Shown here: positions 6,824 through 6,894 of the stretch, piece by piece
Position numbering within the stretch: the stretch's first letter is position 1
Layout: the number at the start of each line of letters is the position of its first letter
NCBI GenBank assembly: GCA_002297505.1
Contig: DBLQ01000131.1
Coordinates: 1 to 6,894, forward strand
Reading direction: 5' to 3'
From: Flavobacteriales bacterium UBA720
Lineage (GTDB): Bacteria; Bacteroidota; Bacteroidia; Flavobacteriales; Weeksellaceae
Length of the DNA: 6,894 nt
Translations under genes and position numbers: made by a program
The notes under the pieces: model-generated
The model's database searches: none
Told to the model about the DNA's origin: nothing
Seen by the model: only the letters and a program-made list of their open reading frames with translations

Positions 6824-6894
6824 TTGTTTTCCCAGCCCCCTGCAAGGGCAAGTTGTTTTCAGCATGCGAAAACGTTTCGAGATGCTCAAAACAC
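6824..6894. other. Candidate oriT / relaxosome binding region upstream of mobA
   Basis: This stretch holds several structures in about 70 bp. A GC-rich inverted repeat GCCC (6835-6838) / GGGC (6846-6849) stands out from the AT-rich surroundings. To its right is a long imperfect hairpin: TGTTTT (6854-6859), AGCAT (6861-6865) and CGAAA (6867-6871) pair with TTTCG (6875-6879), ATGCT (6882-6886) and AAAACA (6888-6893), giving 16 base pairs around the loop ACG with one C-C mismatch and one small asymmetric bulge. TTGTTTTC occurs as a direct repeat at 6824-6831 and 6853-6860. Origins of transfer are commonly beside the relaxosome genes and contain inverted repeats next to the nick site, which fits this position upstream of mobA. 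The nick site cannot be assigned, and the structure may extend past the window edge. A mobA operator or promoter region is the alternative. Confidence 0.5.

Noticed and set aside
1..6894. CRISPR array, tRNA, rRNA, riboswitch, insertion sequence or integrase
   Set aside because: No regularly spaced repeats, cloverleaf or transposase/integrase motifs were seen on either strand; the element's integrase and att sites must lie outside the window.

Overview
The window looks like the mobilization and regulatory segment of a Bacteroidetes integrative and conjugative element (CTnDOT-like conjugative transposon). The host is most likely a flavobacterium of the Chryseobacterium/Elizabethkingia kind. The evidence is an AT-rich composition, weak or absent Shine-Dalgarno sequences, and a recognisable set of Bacteroidetes-specific families: RteC, a YWFCY-domain coupling protein (MobC), a MobB relaxase and its small MobA partner. 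The host assignment is inference from gene style; no rRNA or housekeeping gene is present.

Left part (about 1-2760, + strand). A possible gene tail (1-114) is followed by a two-gene regulatory unit. The first gene encodes a membrane-spanning regulator with a signal peptide, a TPR sensor region, one transmembrane helix and a C-terminal AraC-type DNA-binding domain. The second gene, 46 bp downstream, encodes an RteC-family regulator. In CTnDOT, RteC activates the excision genes and is itself controlled by the RteA/RteB two-component system. Here a single-chain transmembrane regulator sits in the position where a signal-sensing partner would be expected. A strong hairpin with a U-rich tail (2764-2803) ends this unit and contains the stop codon of the gene converging on it.

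Right part (about 2800-6894, - strand, transcribed right to left). The order is mobA (relaxosome accessory protein), mobB (relaxase), then a 263-bp gap holding a candidate 39-residue membrane peptide and a 15-bp palindrome, then mobC (VirD4-type coupling ATPase). Upstream of mobA, at the right edge, is a GC-rich inverted repeat and a long imperfect hairpin, a good candidate for the origin of transfer or the relaxosome binding site. MobA and MobB would assemble on and nick oriT. MobC would deliver the MobB-bound strand to the type IV secretion channel, whose tra genes are presumably beyond the right edge. The AraC-like/RteC pair would control when excision and transfer are switched on.

All four main element proteins and the AraC-like regulator appear intact, with their key motifs present. 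No CRISPR array, tRNA, rRNA, insertion sequence or integrase was seen.
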